Shown here in pieces: positions 6,374 to 7,538 of a stretch of 7,538 bases of DNA. The first letter of the stretch is position 1; the number at the start of each line of letters is the position of its first letter. Below the pieces are notes generated by a model that had not been told where the DNA came from, searched no databases, and worked only from the letters and a program-made list of their open reading frames with translations. The translations under genes were made by a program, and so were the position numbers. Source of the stretch: JAKQHY01 sp034429475 (GTDB lineage Bacteria; Chloroflexota; Anaerolineae; B4-G1; SLSP01); NCBI GenBank assembly GCA_034429475.1, contig DAOUGD010000276.1, forward strand, positions 1 through 7,538, in the 5' to 3' direction.

Positions 6374-7087
6374 ATGGCTGAATTGCCCTCTTCTTCCCCT
6401 CAATCTCCCTGGCTGCGCGGGATGGTGCGTGCGCTGCCGATTGTGATGGGCTACGTCCCCATCGGGTTTGCGTATGGCGTGCTGGCGCAGCAGGCAGGAC
6501 TTTCGCCCTTCAACACGGTGGCGATGTCGCTGATCGTCTATGCCGGGTCGGCGCAACTGATCGGCGTGAGCATGTTCGCCGCCGGCGTCCCCGCGCTGGC
6601 GATCATTCTCACGACGCTGGTGGTGAACCTGCGGCACCTGCTGTTTTCGGCGGCGCTCTCACCCCACCTCAAGGGCTGGCGCAAACTGGAACTGGCCGCC
6701 TTCGCCTACGAGCTGACCGACGAGAGCTTCGCCGTCCACAGCGCGGAGTTTGCCCGCAACAGCCCGCCCAAAGCAGAACTGTTTGCCATCAACGTGACCG
6801 CGCAGGTCTCGTGGGTCTGCGGCTCGTGGCTGGGCGTTGTCGCCGGGCGGCTCATCGCCGACACGCGCGCGCTGGCGCTGGATTACGCGCTCCCCGCCAT
6901 GTTCATCGCCCTGCTGATGATGCAGACCCGCCACCGCCGCGACGCCGCCGTCGCCCTGTTCTCCGGCCTGCTGGCCGTCGGCCTGACCCTGCTCGGCCTG
7001 AACCACTGGAGCGTTATCCTCGCCACCATCGTCGGCGCGACGTTGGGGCTGGCGAGTGAGGAGGGGCGAATAGCGAATAGCGAATAG
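6374..7087 (+). CDS. azlC: Branched-chain amino acid export permease AzlC
   Basis: The protein has 237 residues and is the large subunit of AzlC/AzlD-type exporters (BrnF/BrnE in Corynebacterium), which move leucine, isoleucine, valine and analogues out of the cell. Family marks include PIVMGYVPIGFAYG near the N-terminus, SLIVYAGSAQLIGVSMFAAG, then VVNLRHLLFSAALSPHL and the AYELTDESFA segment, with about six to eight membrane helices. The ATG at 6374 has a weak GAGTG eight bases upstream; a TTG at 6359 would add five residues but touches the hairpin stem. azlD follows after 78 bases, fitting a two-subunit transporter. The final residues RIANSE and the TAG stop are written by the GAATAGC array, so the native C-terminus has probably been altered by repeat invasion or expansion. 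Confidence 0.95.
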   Translation: MAELPSSSPQSPWLRGMVRALPIVMGYVPIGFAYGVLAQQAGLSPFNTVAMSLIVYAGSAQLIGVSMFAAGVPALAIILTTLVVNLRHLLFSAALSPHLKGWRKLELAAFAYELTDESFAVHSAEFARNSPPKAELFAINVTAQVSWVCGSWLGVVAGRLIADTRALALDYALPAMFIALLMMQTRHRRDAAVALFSGLLAVGLTLLGLNHWSVILATIVGATLGLASEEGRIANSE

Positions 7088-7116
7088 CGAATAGCGAATT
7101 ACGAATAGCGAATTAC
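7068..7116 (+). repeat. Heptamer array overlapping the azlC stop
   Basis: Seven 7-base units in perfect register: GAATAGC at 7068, 7075, 7082 and 7089, GAATTAC at 7096, GAATAGC at 7103, GAATTAC at 7110. The first three units encode the last residues of AzlC and its TAG stop (7085-7087). The mixing of two unit variants suggests slippage or conversion after divergence. Confidence 0.85.
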
Positions 7117-7120
7117 GTCG

Positions 7121-7162
7121 TTACTCATTACTCATTTCCCATTACTGATTTCTGATTTCCAA
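7121..7162 (+). repeat. Second heptamer array, abutting the azlD start
   Basis: Six units: TTACTCA, TTACTCA, TTTCCCA, TTACTGA, TTTCTGA, TTTCCAA. It follows the GAATAGC array after four bases and ends three bases before the azlD ATG, so the position normally taken by a ribosome binding site is repeat. The units resemble the complement of the AATGAGA units at 1023-1050. Confidence 0.75.
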
Positions 7163-7165
7163 CCC

Positions 7166-7489
7166 ATGAACCAACAAACCATTTTCCTGACCATGCTCGG
7201 CATGTTGGCCGTCACCTACATCCCCCGGCTGCTGCCGGTGTGGTTTCTGGCGGACAAATCCCTGCCCAAGCCGGTGATTACGTGGCTGCGTTACGTCCCT
7301 GTCGCGGTGTTATCGGCGCTGCTGATGCCGACCTTGCTCATCCCCAACAACCAATTCGACTTCAGCGGCGACAACCTCTTCCTGTGGGCCGCCATCCCGA
7401 CGTTCCTCGTCGCGTGGAAGACCAAAAGCCTCTTCCTGCCGGTGATCGTGGGGATGGTCATCATTGCGGCGGCGCGTTATTGGGGATAG
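7166..7489 (+). CDS. azlD: Branched-chain amino acid export small subunit AzlD
   Basis: The protein has 107 residues, the usual AzlD (PF05437) size, with three to four membrane helices. The motif TYIPRLLPVWFLADKSLP near residues 17-34, then WLRYVPVAVLSALLMP and FLVAWKTKSLFLPVIVGM, are characteristic of the family. It works with AzlC at the inner membrane to export branched-chain amino acids. ATG at 7166 agrees with the family N-terminus, but there is no Shine-Dalgarno sequence, only heptamer repeat and CCC. Translation may depend on coupling to azlC or on an unusual initiation mode. The stop TAG (7487-7489) lies in register with the G-rich heptamer array that follows. Confidence 0.95.
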   Translation: MNQQTIFLTMLGMLAVTYIPRLLPVWFLADKSLPKPVITWLRYVPVAVLSALLMPTLLIPNNQFDFSGDNLFLWAAIPTFLVAWKTKSLFLPVIVGMVIIAAARYWG

Positions 7490-7526
7490 AGAGAGGGGGA
7501 TTAGGGATCGGGGAGTGGGGATTGGG
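7482..7526 (+). repeat. G-rich heptamer array, G-quadruplex-like
   Basis: Units in 7-base register from 7482: GGGGATA, GAGAGAG, GGGGATT, AGGGATC, GGGGAGT, GGGGATT, then GGG. The first unit plus one base contains the azlD stop. From 7496 five G-runs of three or four are separated by 3-4 bases, an excellent match to the G-quadruplex pattern on the coding strand. Confidence 0.75.
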
Positions 7527-7538
7527 CCGCCCCAATCC
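7519..7538 (+). terminator. Hairpin after azlD, cut by the window edge
   Basis: GGATTGGG (7519-7526) and CCCAATCC (7531-7538) are perfect reverse complements around the loop CCGC. The stem could be longer, because the complementary arm reaches the last base of the window and the left arm continues with GG. It follows the azlD stop by about 30 bases and may end the transcript, but whether a U-run follows cannot be seen. It may equally be the inverted half of the heptamer element, as at 6284-6359. Confidence 0.45.

Overview
The window is 7.5 kb of GC-rich bacterial chromosome with seven genes on the + strand and two on the - strand. It looks like a Chloroflexota (Anaerolineae-like) genome. That placement is inference, based on the composition, a PF06182-type ABC permease pair, a lipoprotein with a Thr/Pro-rich linker, and gaps filled with short tandem heptamer repeats. 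No rRNA, tRNA, CRISPR array or transposase is visible.

Positions 1-193 hold no gene. They carry three degenerate 24-25 bp direct repeats and a heptamer array flanked by a 9-bp inverted repeat. Positions 194-1914 (- strand) encode two six-helix ABC-2 permeases of the kind that normally work with a COG4586-type ATPase, which is not in the window. A likely promoter places the transcription start almost on the GTG start of the first permease, so the transcript may be leaderless. The divergent gap 1915-2041 also holds a 9-bp triple repeat.

Positions 2042-3628 encode a gamma-glutamyltranspeptidase-like Ntn-hydrolase with no signal peptide. It keeps the nucleophile Thr348, but the residues that bind the gamma-glutamyl group in classical enzymes are replaced. 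Next come a small, AT-richer membrane protein of unknown function (3662-4027), a lipoprotein with a sulfite-oxidase-type molybdopterin domain (4032-4724), a single-helix membrane-anchored protein of unknown function (4864-5400), and a tandem GNAT acetyltransferase (5400-6302) overlapping it by one base. AzlC (6374-7087) and AzlD (7166-7489) form a probable branched-chain amino acid exporter. All seven + strand genes are close enough for co-transcription, but apart from AzlC/AzlD and the overlapping pair they share no obvious pathway.

The most unusual feature is non-coding. Most gaps contain a tandem repeat with a 7-base unit (8 or 9 in two cases), and the unit sequence differs from gap to gap. 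Several arrays are followed by an inverted copy and so fold into hairpins. One is a 28-bp stem whose mismatches are all G.U pairs in RNA. Two G-rich arrays fit the G-quadruplex pattern. Three genes (GNAT, AzlC, AzlD) take their stop codons from the arrays, and two of them also take their last few residues from there.
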